DNA of 64,000 nucleotides from CAYLSV01 sp964386435 (GTDB taxonomy: Bacteria; Planctomycetota; Phycisphaerae; Tepidisphaerales; Tepidisphaeraceae), in NCBI GenBank assembly GCA_964386435.1, contig CAYLSV010000004.1:21637-85636 (forward strand). Reading direction: 5' to 3'. Made by a program: the position numbers and the translations under genes. The notes below the pieces were generated by a model. The model ran no database searches. It was not told where the DNA came from and saw only the letters and a program-made list of their open reading frames with translations. Positions 41,730 to 49,841 of the stretch are shown here, piece by piece. Position 1 is the first letter of the stretch; every line of letters begins with the position of its first letter.

Positions 41730-42764
41730 CTACCGATCAAACTGCCCGTCGAAGGCGATGTCGCTGCGCTTGAAGTCGGCTTTCCTCACGAACGCGGCGG
41801 CCTCGGTGGCGCCGTGCTCGCGGTCCATGCGGGAATCCTCCCACTCGACGCTCAGCGGGCCGTTGTAGCGGATGTCGTTGAGGGCGACGATGATCTCCTC
41901 GAAGTTGATGTCGCCGTGGCCCAGGCTGCGGAAGTCCCAGAATCGGCGGGGGTCGGCGAAATCCGTGTGGCCGCCGAAGACGCCCACGTCGCCGTTGCCG
42001 TGGCCCCACCAGGCGTCCTTCATGTGGACGTGGTAAATGCGGTCGTGGAACGTGCGCAGGAACTTGACGTAGTCGACGCCCTGGTAGCCGAGGTGGCTCG
42101 GGTCGTAGTTGAAGCCGAACCGCTTGTGCCCGCCGACGGCCTCGATCGCCCGCTGGCTCGTGGCGATGTCGAAGGCGATCTCGGTCGGGTGGACTTCCAG
42201 CGCGAAGTTGACGTCGTTCTGGTCAAAGCTGTCGAGAATCGGCTTGAACCGTTTACCAAAGTCGTCGAAGCCCTTTTGCCAGTACGCCTGATCCGTCGGC
42301 GGGAAGGCGTAGGTGCTGTGCCAGATGCTGCTGCCGGTGAAGCCGTTGACGACCGCCGGCTTGCGGCCCCAGGCGTCCGGGTCCGGGGCGGCGTCCATCA
42401 GCTTCCGGGCCGCCTTGCCGGAGTCGATCATGCGCTGCTGGGCCCGCTGCCGCACGCCCTCGGGCTCGCCGTCGCCGTAGACCTCCGGCGGCAAAATCGC
42501 TTTGTGCCGCTCGTCGATGAGGTCGCACACCGCCTGCCCGACGAGGTGGGCGCTGATGGCGTGGCACGTCAGGCCGAACTTGCCGAGAATGTCCCAGCGG
42601 GTTTGGGCGTAGCCGTCGTCCTCGAGGCATTGGACGACGTCGAAATGGTCGCCCCAGCAGGCGAGCTCCAGGCCGTCGTAGCCGAAGCTTTTGGCCTTCT
42701 CGCAAAGCGTCTCGAACGGCAGATCGGCCCACTGGCCGGTGAAGAGTGTGACGGGTCGTGGCAT
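41730..42764 (-). CDS. Sugar phosphate isomerase/epimerase-like TIM barrel protein
   Basis: 344 residues starting MPRPVTLFTGQWADLPFETL. The xylose-isomerase-like barrel shows FGYDGLELACWGDHFDV, VNFALEVHPTEIAFDI (metal-ligand Glu), FGFNYDPSHLGYQGVDY (Asp and His), YHVHMKDAWWG and LSVEWEDSRMDREHG (final Glu). These are the divalent-metal ligands of the AP_endonuc_2 superfamily, in which planctomycetes have many carbohydrate-catabolic members. The substrate is unknown. Confidence 0.9.
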   Translation of the reverse strand: MPRPVTLFTGQWADLPFETLCEKAKSFGYDGLELACWGDHFDVVQCLEDDGYAQTRWDILGKFGLTCHAISAHLVGQAVCDLIDERHKAILPPEVYGDGEPEGVRQRAQQRMIDSGKAARKLMDAAPDPDAWGRKPAVVNGFTGSSIWHSTYAFPPTDQAYWQKGFDDFGKRFKPILDSFDQNDVNFALEVHPTEIAFDIATSQRAIEAVGGHKRFGFNYDPSHLGYQGVDYVKFLRTFHDRIYHVHMKDAWWGHGNGDVGVFGGHTDFADPRRFWDFRSLGHGDINFEEIIVALNDIRYNGPLSVEWEDSRMDREHGATEAAAFVRKADFKRSDIAFDGQFDR

Positions 42765-42837
42765 GGTCCGCCATCGAACCCGACGAACGCGCACTTGTCA
42801 ACGGCGGTTCGCGACGCGGCCGGGCCGAGGTGCGGGC

Positions 42838-42947
42838 GTCGCTGAAGCCCCCACCGCTGCCTAGCAGCGGGGCTACGCACGAACCACAACGCGGTCGGAC
42901 TGCGTGCGTAGCCCCGCTGCTACCGCAGCGGTTGGGGCTTCAGCGAC
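42838..42947. repeat. Long inverted repeat, TAGC-GCGGGGCT family (copy 2)
   Basis: Arms of about 44 bases: 42838-42881 (begins GTCGCTGAAGCCCCCACCGC) and 42903-42947 (ends GTTGGGGCTTCAGCGAC), with a 21-base loop. A near-perfect hairpin could form. The right arm overlaps the last codons of the YHYH gene. Shares its core with copies 1 and 3. Confidence 0.9.
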
Positions 42948-43863
42948 GTGGCGGACCCTGACGTCGCCCGCCCCGTCCCTCGCGTGGCGGCGGGCGGTTG
43001 CCGCGCCGCTCGTTCATGCCGGGACCGCCTGGACCGCCGCGGCGTTTTCGGAAGCTCTCGTCCGGCTCGCCGCGGAAGAACCGTGGGACGAACGGGTACG
43101 CCTCGCTGACGATGTAGTAGTACGTGCCCTCGGGGAACTCCGGCGTCACGCCCACCCGGCCGTTGCACTCGTCCAGATCGCCCAGCCCCTCGACATACTC
43201 CCAGTCCTGCACGAACAAACCGTCGTGCGCGTTGCCGGGGCCGCCGGGGCGGGCGCCGGGTCTAATCCGCCAGTTCGGCGTCATCACCACCAGCGGCGAC
43301 TCGGCATCGTCGGCGTCCTCATGGGCGACGTTCGCGTACATCGGAAACCCGTCGGCGGCGTAGCCGATGAGCAGCATCAACGGCTCGTCCTGCTCGGCCT
43401 CAAGCCGCTGGACAAGCCCCGTCGGCAGGCCGTGATAGTGGTAGTTGCCCGTCGGCTGGACGTGGGCGTTGTGGCCGTCCATGCCGAGGGTCGGGCCGCC
43501 GGTGAGGGCTTCGTATCGCCAGTCGCGGTCGCCCTGCCATGTCTCGCCGGTAAATGGATCGAACGGCACGCCGTTGATCGCCACGCCGAACGTCCAGCCC
43601 TGCGCCGACCGCGGCCGTTCGAGCCGCGTCGGCTCCATGGGCATGCGAAACTCGTGCGCCTGCGGCCGGATCGCGTTCGGGTTGCCTTGGTTCGGAAACT
43701 CCCCCGGCTCGTGGTCCGGCAACCCGCTCGACTCGACGACGCGGTGTTCGCCCTCGACCCGCCAGGTGGCGTGCTCGGCATCATCGGGTGCGGCATGTCC
43801 GTTGTGGGCAAGCGATGGGGCGGCCAGCAGACCGACGACGAGCAGGCTGTGCAGCGGCTTCAT
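42940..43863 (-). CDS. Secreted YHYH domain protein
   Basis: 307 residues with a signal peptide (MKPLHSLLVVGLLAAPSLAH, cleaved after the Ala-rich stretch). The YHYH domain is clear: GPTLGMDGHNAHVQPTGNYH followed by YHGLPTGL, with WTFGVAINGVPFDPFTGETW earlier and LMLLIGYAADGFPMYANVAH later. The C-terminus is Gly/Arg/Pro-rich and disordered. The family is extracytoplasmic and of uncertain function, possibly metal binding through the His-rich motif. Confidence 0.88.
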   Translation of the reverse strand: MKPLHSLLVVGLLAAPSLAHNGHAAPDDAEHATWRVEGEHRVVESSGLPDHEPGEFPNQGNPNAIRPQAHEFRMPMEPTRLERPRSAQGWTFGVAINGVPFDPFTGETWQGDRDWRYEALTGGPTLGMDGHNAHVQPTGNYHYHGLPTGLVQRLEAEQDEPLMLLIGYAADGFPMYANVAHEDADDAESPLVVMTPNWRIRPGARPGGPGNAHDGLFVQDWEYVEGLGDLDECNGRVGVTPEFPEGTYYYIVSEAYPFVPRFFRGEPDESFRKRRGGPGGPGMNERRGNRPPPREGRGGRRQGPPRR

Positions 43864-43940
43864 GTTCGGCCAAACGGCGGTTCGCTGAGAAAATTGCGGC
43901 TGCCGCTCACTTTCGCGCTGCCGCGCGACTACAAACTCGC

Positions 43941-44597
43941 ATGGCCCGCAAGACCAGCCGCAAGAAGACGCCCGCCAAGACGCCGCCCGCCGAGGTCGTG
44001 GAGGTGGAGGAGCCCGCCGTCGAGGAGCCGGAGGACGATGTCGAGGACGTCGTCTCGCTCAGCGGCAAGCGGGTGGCGATCCTGTGCACCGACGGCGTGG
44101 AGCAGATCGAGCTGACCTCGCCGCGGGCGGCGCTGGAGGAGGCCGGGGCCGAGGTGGTGCTCATCGCGCCCCATGGCGGCGAGATCAAGGGATGGAACTT
44201 CACCGACTGGGGCGAGACGTTCAACGTCGATCAGACGGTGCAGGCGAGCTTGGCCGAGGCGTTCGACGGCGGGTTTGACGCCCTGCTGTTGCCCGGCGGG
44301 CCGCTCAACGGCGACGCCTTGCGGCAGGACCCGACGGCGGCGATGTTCGTCAGCGCGTTCTTCGCCCAGGACAAGCCGGTGGCCGCGATCTGCCACGCCC
44401 ACTGGATCCTGACCGAAGTCGGCGTGCTGAGCGGCCGCCGCCTGACCAGCTTCCCCGGCATCGCCACCGACCTCCGCAACGCCGGGGCGACGTGGGTGAA
44501 CGAGGCGACGGTCATCGACGGCAACCTCCTCACGGCCCGCCACCCCGGCGACCTCCCCCGCTTCAACGCGGCGTTGCCGAAGCACTTCGGCGGGTGA
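43941..44597 (+). CDS. DJ-1/PfpI family protein
   Basis: 218 residues. A Lys/Pro and then acidic tail of about 40 residues (MARKTSRKKTPAKTPPAEVV, then an EEP-rich region) precedes the PfpI domain: RVAILCTDGVEQIELTSPRA, FDALLLPGGPLNGDALRQDP and the nucleophile elbow VAAICHAHWILTEVG with Cys. Members act as deglycases, chaperones or proteases. The start is the ATG at 43941; the longer frame upstream is antisense to the YHYH gene. Confidence 0.9.
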   Translation: MARKTSRKKTPAKTPPAEVVEVEEPAVEEPEDDVEDVVSLSGKRVAILCTDGVEQIELTSPRAALEEAGAEVVLIAPHGGEIKGWNFTDWGETFNVDQTVQASLAEAFDGGFDALLLPGGPLNGDALRQDPTAAMFVSAFFAQDKPVAAICHAHWILTEVGVLSGRRLTSFPGIATDLRNAGATWVNEATVIDGNLLTARHPGDLPRFNAALPKHFGG

Positions 44598-44614
44598 GCA
44601 TCACACGGTGAGCG

Positions 44615-45310
44615 TCACGCCTCGTCCTCGAACAAGTCTGCCAGCTTCACCGCGAAGCCCGGCAGCACCTCGCCGCCGTCCAGCTCGCCCTCGGCGGGAA
44701 CGAGGGTCGACTCGTTCGCGGCGGTGTGCCGTTGAGCCGTGCGGGTCCGCGGGTCGATCACGTACGCCAACCGGCAGCCGCTGGCGAAGAACTCGGCGAG
44801 TTTCATCGCGATCTCTGCGGCGGTGTTGTCCTCGCTGAGCACCTCCACCGCCAGACGCGGCGGGATCGTCGGCACCTTCGCCGTGGGCCGCTGGCCGTCG
44901 ACGTAGTCGGCCTTCGCGTAGAACGCCACGTCCGGCATCCGCATGTTGCCCTCGATCATCCGGACGGTGCCCGCCTCGCCGGCGATGAAGCCGAGCTTGT
45001 GCTTGCGGACGTGCATGTTGAGGTCGGTGCCGAAGTTCATCGCGATCCGGCTTTCGTTCATTCCCACGGCTTTCTCCACCAGCGTGTTGTTCACCAATTC
45101 CACCAGCATGCCGTCCACCCGGCCGTCGATCGCAACGTAGTAGTCGCCCGTCACCGTGCCCGGCGGCGGGTTCATGATGACGCGATCCGGCGACACGCCG
45201 CCAAGGCTCGCCAGCAGATCGGCGGCCGTGCGGGGCTTGAACGGCGGCGCGGGAGCCGGGGCGGCCTGCGGCTTGGGCTTCTTCGGCGGCGGCGGAGCGA
45301 GCAGGGTCAT
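44615..45310 (-). CDS. Uma2 (DUF820) PD-(D/E)XK family protein, copy A
   Basis: 231 residues with a Pro/Lys-rich lead, then a Uma2 fold with MPDVAFYAKADY (catalytic Asp) and LAVEVLSEDN (Glu). From VEVLSEDNTAAEIAMKLAEF to the end it is identical to copy B (47628-48305), although the first two thirds differ. Uma2 proteins are putative endonucleases, greatly expanded in cyanobacteria and planctomycetes; their role is not settled. Confidence 0.88.
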   Translation of the reverse strand: MTLLAPPPPKKPKPQAAPAPAPPFKPRTAADLLASLGGVSPDRVIMNPPPGTVTGDYYVAIDGRVDGMLVELVNNTLVEKAVGMNESRIAMNFGTDLNMHVRKHKLGFIAGEAGTVRMIEGNMRMPDVAFYAKADYVDGQRPTAKVPTIPPRLAVEVLSEDNTAAEIAMKLAEFFASGCRLAYVIDPRTRTAQRHTAANESTLVPAEGELDGGEVLPGFAVKLADLFEDEA

Positions 45311-45334
45311 GGGCGGATTTTACCAGATGGCCCA

Positions 45335-47509
45335 TCAGTCGGCCGGCTCGAACCAGTCGAAATTCGCCAGTCCGCCACGGCCGCCCTCGCCCTCGAGGTA
45401 GAGCGTTTGCTTACCCGACAACTCGCGGGCGAGTTCGACCCGCTGGGTCTGGTAGGCGTTCCAGCCGCCGGTGGGAACCGGGCGGAGCAGGCCGACCTGT
45501 TCGCCGCTTTGGCCGCCGACGCGCAGGCGGATGCCGCCGTTGGCGTATTCGGCGGGGACGGCGAGGTTCACGTCCAAGGCGCGGGTGCCGCTGCCGAAGT
45601 CGACGTTGTCGTACCGCAGCGTATCGCCCGCGTCGACGCTGCCCACCGCCTTGCCGCCGGGTCGGAGGTCGGTGCCGCGGCTGCTGGCGAAGCTCTCGGC
45701 CTCCACCCGCTTCGACGCCGGCTGCGATTGGCCGAAGGTCAGGCGGTCGAGGTTGCCCACCGCGTCGCCGCCGCGGGCGACGACGCTCAGCGTCTGCCGG
45801 CCGCTGACCGGGCGGTCGAGGGTGAACTTTTGATCAGCGAAGTCGTTCCACCCGCCGGTGGCCGCGGGGCGGATCGTGCCAATCTTCTCGCCGTTCGGCC
45901 CGCCCAGGCGCAGCTCCATCGCCTGCCCGGCGTAGTCGCTCGGCACCGCCAGCCGCGCGGTGACTTGGTCGGCACCGTTGCCGAAGTCAACTTCGTTGAA
46001 CGTCAGCGAGTCGCCGTTGTCGAAGTAGCCGACGCCGGTGTCGCGGTTGCGGGTGCCGATGGCGGCGTCGGCCGACTGCGCCGCAATGCCGCTCGCCGCC
46101 GACCGCCCCGGCAGCGTGCCGCCCGTGCCCGAGCCGCCACCGAGGTCGTCGCCCGGGTTGCCGCCGCCCTGATCGAGCAGGCCATCAAGCCCGCCGACCG
46201 TCGCCGCCAAGACGTTGCCCAGCAGCTTACCCGGCCCGGCCTCGGCCGACAGCTCCACGCTCACCGGCGCCCGCGTCTGCACGATCAGTCCGAGCAAGTC
46301 CAGCGCCAGCGCATCGAGCTGCAAATCGAGAATCGAGTACGTCCCCGGCCGCACGCCGACGCCGCCCATGCCGCCACCGAGCCCGCCGCCCGTGCCACCA
46401 GTGCCGCCCGTGCCGCCCGTGCCGCTACCGGGCATGTCCGGCAAGTTGCTGGTGATCAGGTCGCCGGTCGTGTCGCCGGCGAGGTTGCCGAGCATGCCGC
46501 TGTACGCCTCGACGCCGAGCTGTTCCTGAACACGGGAGAGCGTGCTCAGCAGCACGTCGCCCAGCAGCGCCCCCTGCCGAGCCCCGAGCACGAGGTCGAG
46601 GTTCAGATCGAGCCGCAGCCCGAGTAGCGTCAGGTTCAGCCGCTCCACGGCCAGGCTCAGCAGCTCCGACGTGCCGCCGGGCAGCCCGTTCCCGGACGAA
46701 CCGCTGCCGGAGGAGGACGAGGTCGGGCCGCCGCCTTCGCCCGAGCCGCCGGTGCCTTCGGCCAGCAGCGGGTCGGTCAGCGACGCGAGTTCGGCCAGCA
46801 GATTGCCCAGCAACTTGCCCGGCCCGCGGACGGCGTCGACATTCAGCCGCACCGGGGCCAGCGTCTCGAGCGTCAGCCCGAGCACCGACAGCTCCAATCG
46901 CTCCAGCGACAGCCGCAACACGTTCAGCCCTTCGTCGCCCGAGGCCCGCCCGGCGTCGCCCGTCATCCCGCCCAGCACGCTCCCCAGACTCGCCAGCGCC
47001 GAGTTGGCGGCGGCGGGCAGATCGGTAGTCGCCTGCTCGCCCGAGGCGTTGCCAACCGCGTCGCCGGTCAGCCCGCCCACGCCGCCCAACCCGGCGAGGC
47101 CCAGGTTCAGGCCGTCGAGCAAACTGCCGTCGGCCAGCCGCTGCGTGACCAGGTTGCCCAACACCTTGCCCGGCCCGGCCTCGGCGATGAGCTGCAGCCG
47201 CACCTGCTCCAGCCGCACCCGCAGCCCGAGCAGCTCCAGATCCAGCGGCCCGAGCGTGAGGTTGATAAGCGTTTCCGACTCGCCGCCCTGCGTCTGCGAC
47301 AATGTCGCCGGCACGTCCATCGGCAAGCTACCGCCGGGCAAGTCGAGCCGCGCTTCGGCGACCATGCCGCCCTCGCCCTGCCGCAACCCGTCGATCGACA
47401 GCGGCCCAAACAACCCGCCGGCGACGTCGCCGAGCAAGTTGCCGCCCGCGAGCAGGCGGCGGGGTTCCAAGGCTTCGGCCGACGGGCGGGATGTGAGGTG
47501 GCTGGCCAT
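45335..47509 (-). CDS. Secreted LEPRRLL surface protein with four repeats and two CBM6-like modules
   Basis: 724 residues from MASHLTSRPSAEALEPRRLL (LEPRRLL at 14-20, the planctomycete surface signal); GGGGGA lies upstream, and a longer frame begins at 47620. Four internal repeats (about 82-120, 197-237, 284-322 and 392-434) follow a pattern like LDLLGLxV, then VxLxAxxGPGKLLGNLL. Gly/Ser/Thr linkers separate them. The last 250 residues hold two carbohydrate-binding modules (about 475-590 and 600-724) with TGGWNDF/TGGWNAY and NLDRLTF/NFDWFEP endings typical of CBM6/35. Probably cell-surface or matrix protein. It is flanked by the two Uma2 genes. Confidence 0.82.
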   Translation of the reverse strand: MASHLTSRPSAEALEPRRLLAGGNLLGDVAGGLFGPLSIDGLRQGEGGMVAEARLDLPGGSLPMDVPATLSQTQGGESETLINLTLGPLDLELLGLRVRLEQVRLQLIAEAGPGKVLGNLVTQRLADGSLLDGLNLGLAGLGGVGGLTGDAVGNASGEQATTDLPAAANSALASLGSVLGGMTGDAGRASGDEGLNVLRLSLERLELSVLGLTLETLAPVRLNVDAVRGPGKLLGNLLAELASLTDPLLAEGTGGSGEGGGPTSSSSGSGSSGNGLPGGTSELLSLAVERLNLTLLGLRLDLNLDLVLGARQGALLGDVLLSTLSRVQEQLGVEAYSGMLGNLAGDTTGDLITSNLPDMPGSGTGGTGGTGGTGGGLGGGMGGVGVRPGTYSILDLQLDALALDLLGLIVQTRAPVSVELSAEAGPGKLLGNVLAATVGGLDGLLDQGGGNPGDDLGGGSGTGGTLPGRSAASGIAAQSADAAIGTRNRDTGVGYFDNGDSLTFNEVDFGNGADQVTARLAVPSDYAGQAMELRLGGPNGEKIGTIRPAATGGWNDFADQKFTLDRPVSGRQTLSVVARGGDAVGNLDRLTFGQSQPASKRVEAESFASSRGTDLRPGGKAVGSVDAGDTLRYDNVDFGSGTRALDVNLAVPAEYANGGIRLRVGGQSGEQVGLLRPVPTGGWNAYQTQRVELARELSGKQTLYLEGEGGRGGLANFDWFEPAD

Positions 47510-47627
47510 TTCCCCCAACGTCGGGGGAGTGGCCGCAGAAGTGAACGGTGAAAATCGGACTTCGACGACAATCAATATCAAAAATCCGCATGACGAGGCA
47601 CGGGCGGTGACGCATTGCATCTCATCG

Positions 47628-48305
47628 TCACGCCTCGTCCTCGAACAAGTCTGCCAGCTTCACCGCGAAGCCCGGCAGCACCTCGCCGCCGTCCAGCTCG
47701 CCCTCGGCGGGAACGAGGGTCGACTCGTTCGCGGCGGTGTGCCGTTGAGCCGTGCGGGTCCGCGGGTCGATCACGTACGCCAACCGGCAGCCGCTGGCGA
47801 AGAACTCGGCCAGCTTCATCGCGATCTCCGCGGCGGTGTTGTCCTCGCTGAGCACCTCGACAATGAGCCGCGGCGGGAGGGTGGTGATCGCTTGCCGCGG
47901 CCGGACACCATTGGGGTAATCGCCTATCGCGTAGAACGCGACATCGGGCATGCGGACGTTGCCGCCGCTCATTCGGACCATGCCGTCGGCCATGGCGACG
48001 ACGCCCAGCTCCAGCCGGCGGACGTGGTTCCACAGGAAGCCGAAGAAGTTCCCGCCGACCCGGCTCTCGTTCATTCCCACGGCTTTCTCCACCAGCGTGC
48101 CGGCCACCAGTTCCACCAGGAAGCCGTCCACGCGGCCGTCGATCTTCTCGTAGAACGCCTCGGTCACGGTGCCGGGCAAGGGGTCGGCGATCACGCGATC
48201 GGGCGAGACGCCGCCGAGCTGCTCGAGAAGGTTGCTGATCGACCAGTGCCCCCTCGGCGGGTCGGCGGCCTTTGGCTTTCGCGGCGGCGGAGCGAGCAAC
48301 GTCAT
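47628..48305 (-). CDS. Uma2 (DUF820) PD-(D/E)XK family protein, copy B
   Basis: 225 residues. It has the same start MTLLAPPP and the same C-terminal 77 residues as copy A, but a distinct middle (about 15-140). Catalytic-type residues: MPDVAFYAIGDY and LIVEVLSEDN. The DNA identity with copy A is complete for about 180 bases at the 3' end, then shows scattered silent changes, which points to gene conversion or recent recombination. Confidence 0.88.
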   Translation of the reverse strand: MTLLAPPPRKPKAADPPRGHWSISNLLEQLGGVSPDRVIADPLPGTVTEAFYEKIDGRVDGFLVELVAGTLVEKAVGMNESRVGGNFFGFLWNHVRRLELGVVAMADGMVRMSGGNVRMPDVAFYAIGDYPNGVRPRQAITTLPPRLIVEVLSEDNTAAEIAMKLAEFFASGCRLAYVIDPRTRTAQRHTAANESTLVPAEGELDGGEVLPGFAVKLADLFEDEA

Positions 48306-48348
48306 GGGCGAATTCTAACCCGGCTCGGACGCGGCTGTCGTGCCGTGG

Positions 48349-49656
48349 CTAGGCGGCGGTGGGCGTCCTGGCGGCGCGGCACGCCAACGCGGCGGCGCGG
48401 CCCGAGAGGTAGCCGGTGGCCCAGGCCCATTGGAAGTTGAAGCCGCCGATGCGGCCGTCGACGTCGAGGATCTCGCCGGCGAGGTGCAACCCGTCGATCT
48501 TGCGGCTGCCCATGGTCTTCCAACTAACTTCGTCCAGCGGCACGCCGCCGGCGGTGACCTCGGCGTGGTTCCAGCCGCGGTCCTGCTCGATGGGCAGCCG
48601 CAGGCTCACGAGGTGCTTCACCAGCCGCTTGCGGTCGGCTTTCTTCAGCTGCGCCAGCGGCGTGTTGCCGTCGACCTCGGCGAGCTTCAGCACGACCTCG
48701 GCAACCTTTTCCGGCAGCGGCGGGCGGGTGCTGACGCCGCCCTCGCCCCACTGCCGCAGCACGCCGCGGACCGGCAACCTCGGCGTCTTCTCGGCGAGCT
48801 TCACGAACATCGCGTCCACCGTCTCGTGTCGCTCGCCGGGGATCAGGCTTGCGAACCACTCCACCGCCCGCCCGTTCGCCTTGTGGTGCAGCCAGTGCCG
48901 GCTGGCGTCCATCACCACCGGGCCGCTGAGGCCGAAGTGCGTCCACAGCAGGCTGCCGGCCCGCTTGTCCACCGGCTTGCCGTCGGCCGTGGTGGTGATC
49001 TCGACGTCGTGGCTGATGCCGCGGAGCTCGCCGTGGGGGAAGTGCTGCTGCAGCGTCATCGAGACGAGGGCGGCGTGCGTGGCATCGACGTCCATCGTGT
49101 GCCCGAGCTGCCGGGCGAGCTGGTAGCCGCCGCCGTCGCTGCCGGTCTTGGGCAGGCTGCGGCCGCCGGTGCAGAGGATCAAACGGCCGCAGCGGTGCAA
49201 CCCGCCGGAGGTGTCGAGCAGGAACCCGCCGTCGTGGCGGACGTTCTCGACGCGGTGTTCGGTGAGCAGCGTCGCCCCGCGCTCGGCCAGCCGGTGGAGA
49301 AGCGCATCGAGCACGGTTCGTGCCTTGTCCGTCGTCGGGAAAAGCTTGCCGGTCGGTTCACGCTTGAGCGTGACGTTCATCGACGCCAACCAGTCGATCG
49401 TGTCCTTCACGGTGAAGCTCGCCAGGACGTTTTTCACCACGTTCCGCGTGGCGGCGTTGTAGTCGCGGGCGTTGACGGCGTGGTGGGTCACGTTGCACCG
49501 CCCGCCGCCGGCGACGAGGATTTTTGCGCCAACCTTCTTCGCCCCGTCGAACACCGCCACCCGCGCCGCCGGGTCGGCCTCGGCGGCGAAGATGCCCGCC
49601 GCCAACCCCGCCGCGCCGCCGCCGACGATGCCGATGTCCCAGTGACGCTCGCTCAT
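48349..49656 (-). CDS. NAD(P)/FAD-dependent oxidoreductase, HI0933/YhiN type
   Basis: 435 residues from the ATG at 49656 (the frame is open to 49743). FAD-binding: MSERHWDIGIVGGGAAGLAA (GxGxxG) and then KVGAKILVAGGGRCNVTHHA, the signature of this family. Later motifs: LILCTGGRSLPKTGSDGGGY and the C-terminal GGVPLDEVSWKTMGSRKIDG and LAGEILDVDGRIGGFNFQWA. Reaction unknown. Related BaiN enzymes reduce steroid or other C=C bonds. Confidence 0.92.
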   Translation of the reverse strand: MSERHWDIGIVGGGAAGLAAGIFAAEADPAARVAVFDGAKKVGAKILVAGGGRCNVTHHAVNARDYNAATRNVVKNVLASFTVKDTIDWLASMNVTLKREPTGKLFPTTDKARTVLDALLHRLAERGATLLTEHRVENVRHDGGFLLDTSGGLHRCGRLILCTGGRSLPKTGSDGGGYQLARQLGHTMDVDATHAALVSMTLQQHFPHGELRGISHDVEITTTADGKPVDKRAGSLLWTHFGLSGPVVMDASRHWLHHKANGRAVEWFASLIPGERHETVDAMFVKLAEKTPRLPVRGVLRQWGEGGVSTRPPLPEKVAEVVLKLAEVDGNTPLAQLKKADRKRLVKHLVSLRLPIEQDRGWNHAEVTAGGVPLDEVSWKTMGSRKIDGLHLAGEILDVDGRIGGFNFQWAWATGYLSGRAAALACRAARTPTAA

Positions 49657-49698
49657 GGGCGACGGTAGGGAAGTTTGGGTGACGTGGCTGGAACCCGT

Positions 49699-49810
49699 GC
49701 GTCGCTGAGACCCCCACCGCCGCGTAGCGACGGGGCTACACACGCTTTTCGAGCAGGAGGGAGATCGCCGTAGCCCCGCCGCTACGCGGCGGTGGGGATC
49801 TCAGCGACGC
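49699..49810. repeat. Long inverted repeat, TAGC-GCGGGGCT family (copy 3)
   Basis: Arms 49699-49739 (begins GCGTCGCTGAGACCCCCACC) and 49770-49810 (ends GGTGGGGATCTCAGCGACGC) pair almost fully around a 30-base loop. It lies in the 185-bp gap between two minus-strand genes. Confidence 0.9.
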
Positions 49811-49841
49811 ACGCACTTCGGCGAAGTTCCGACGTCTTGAA

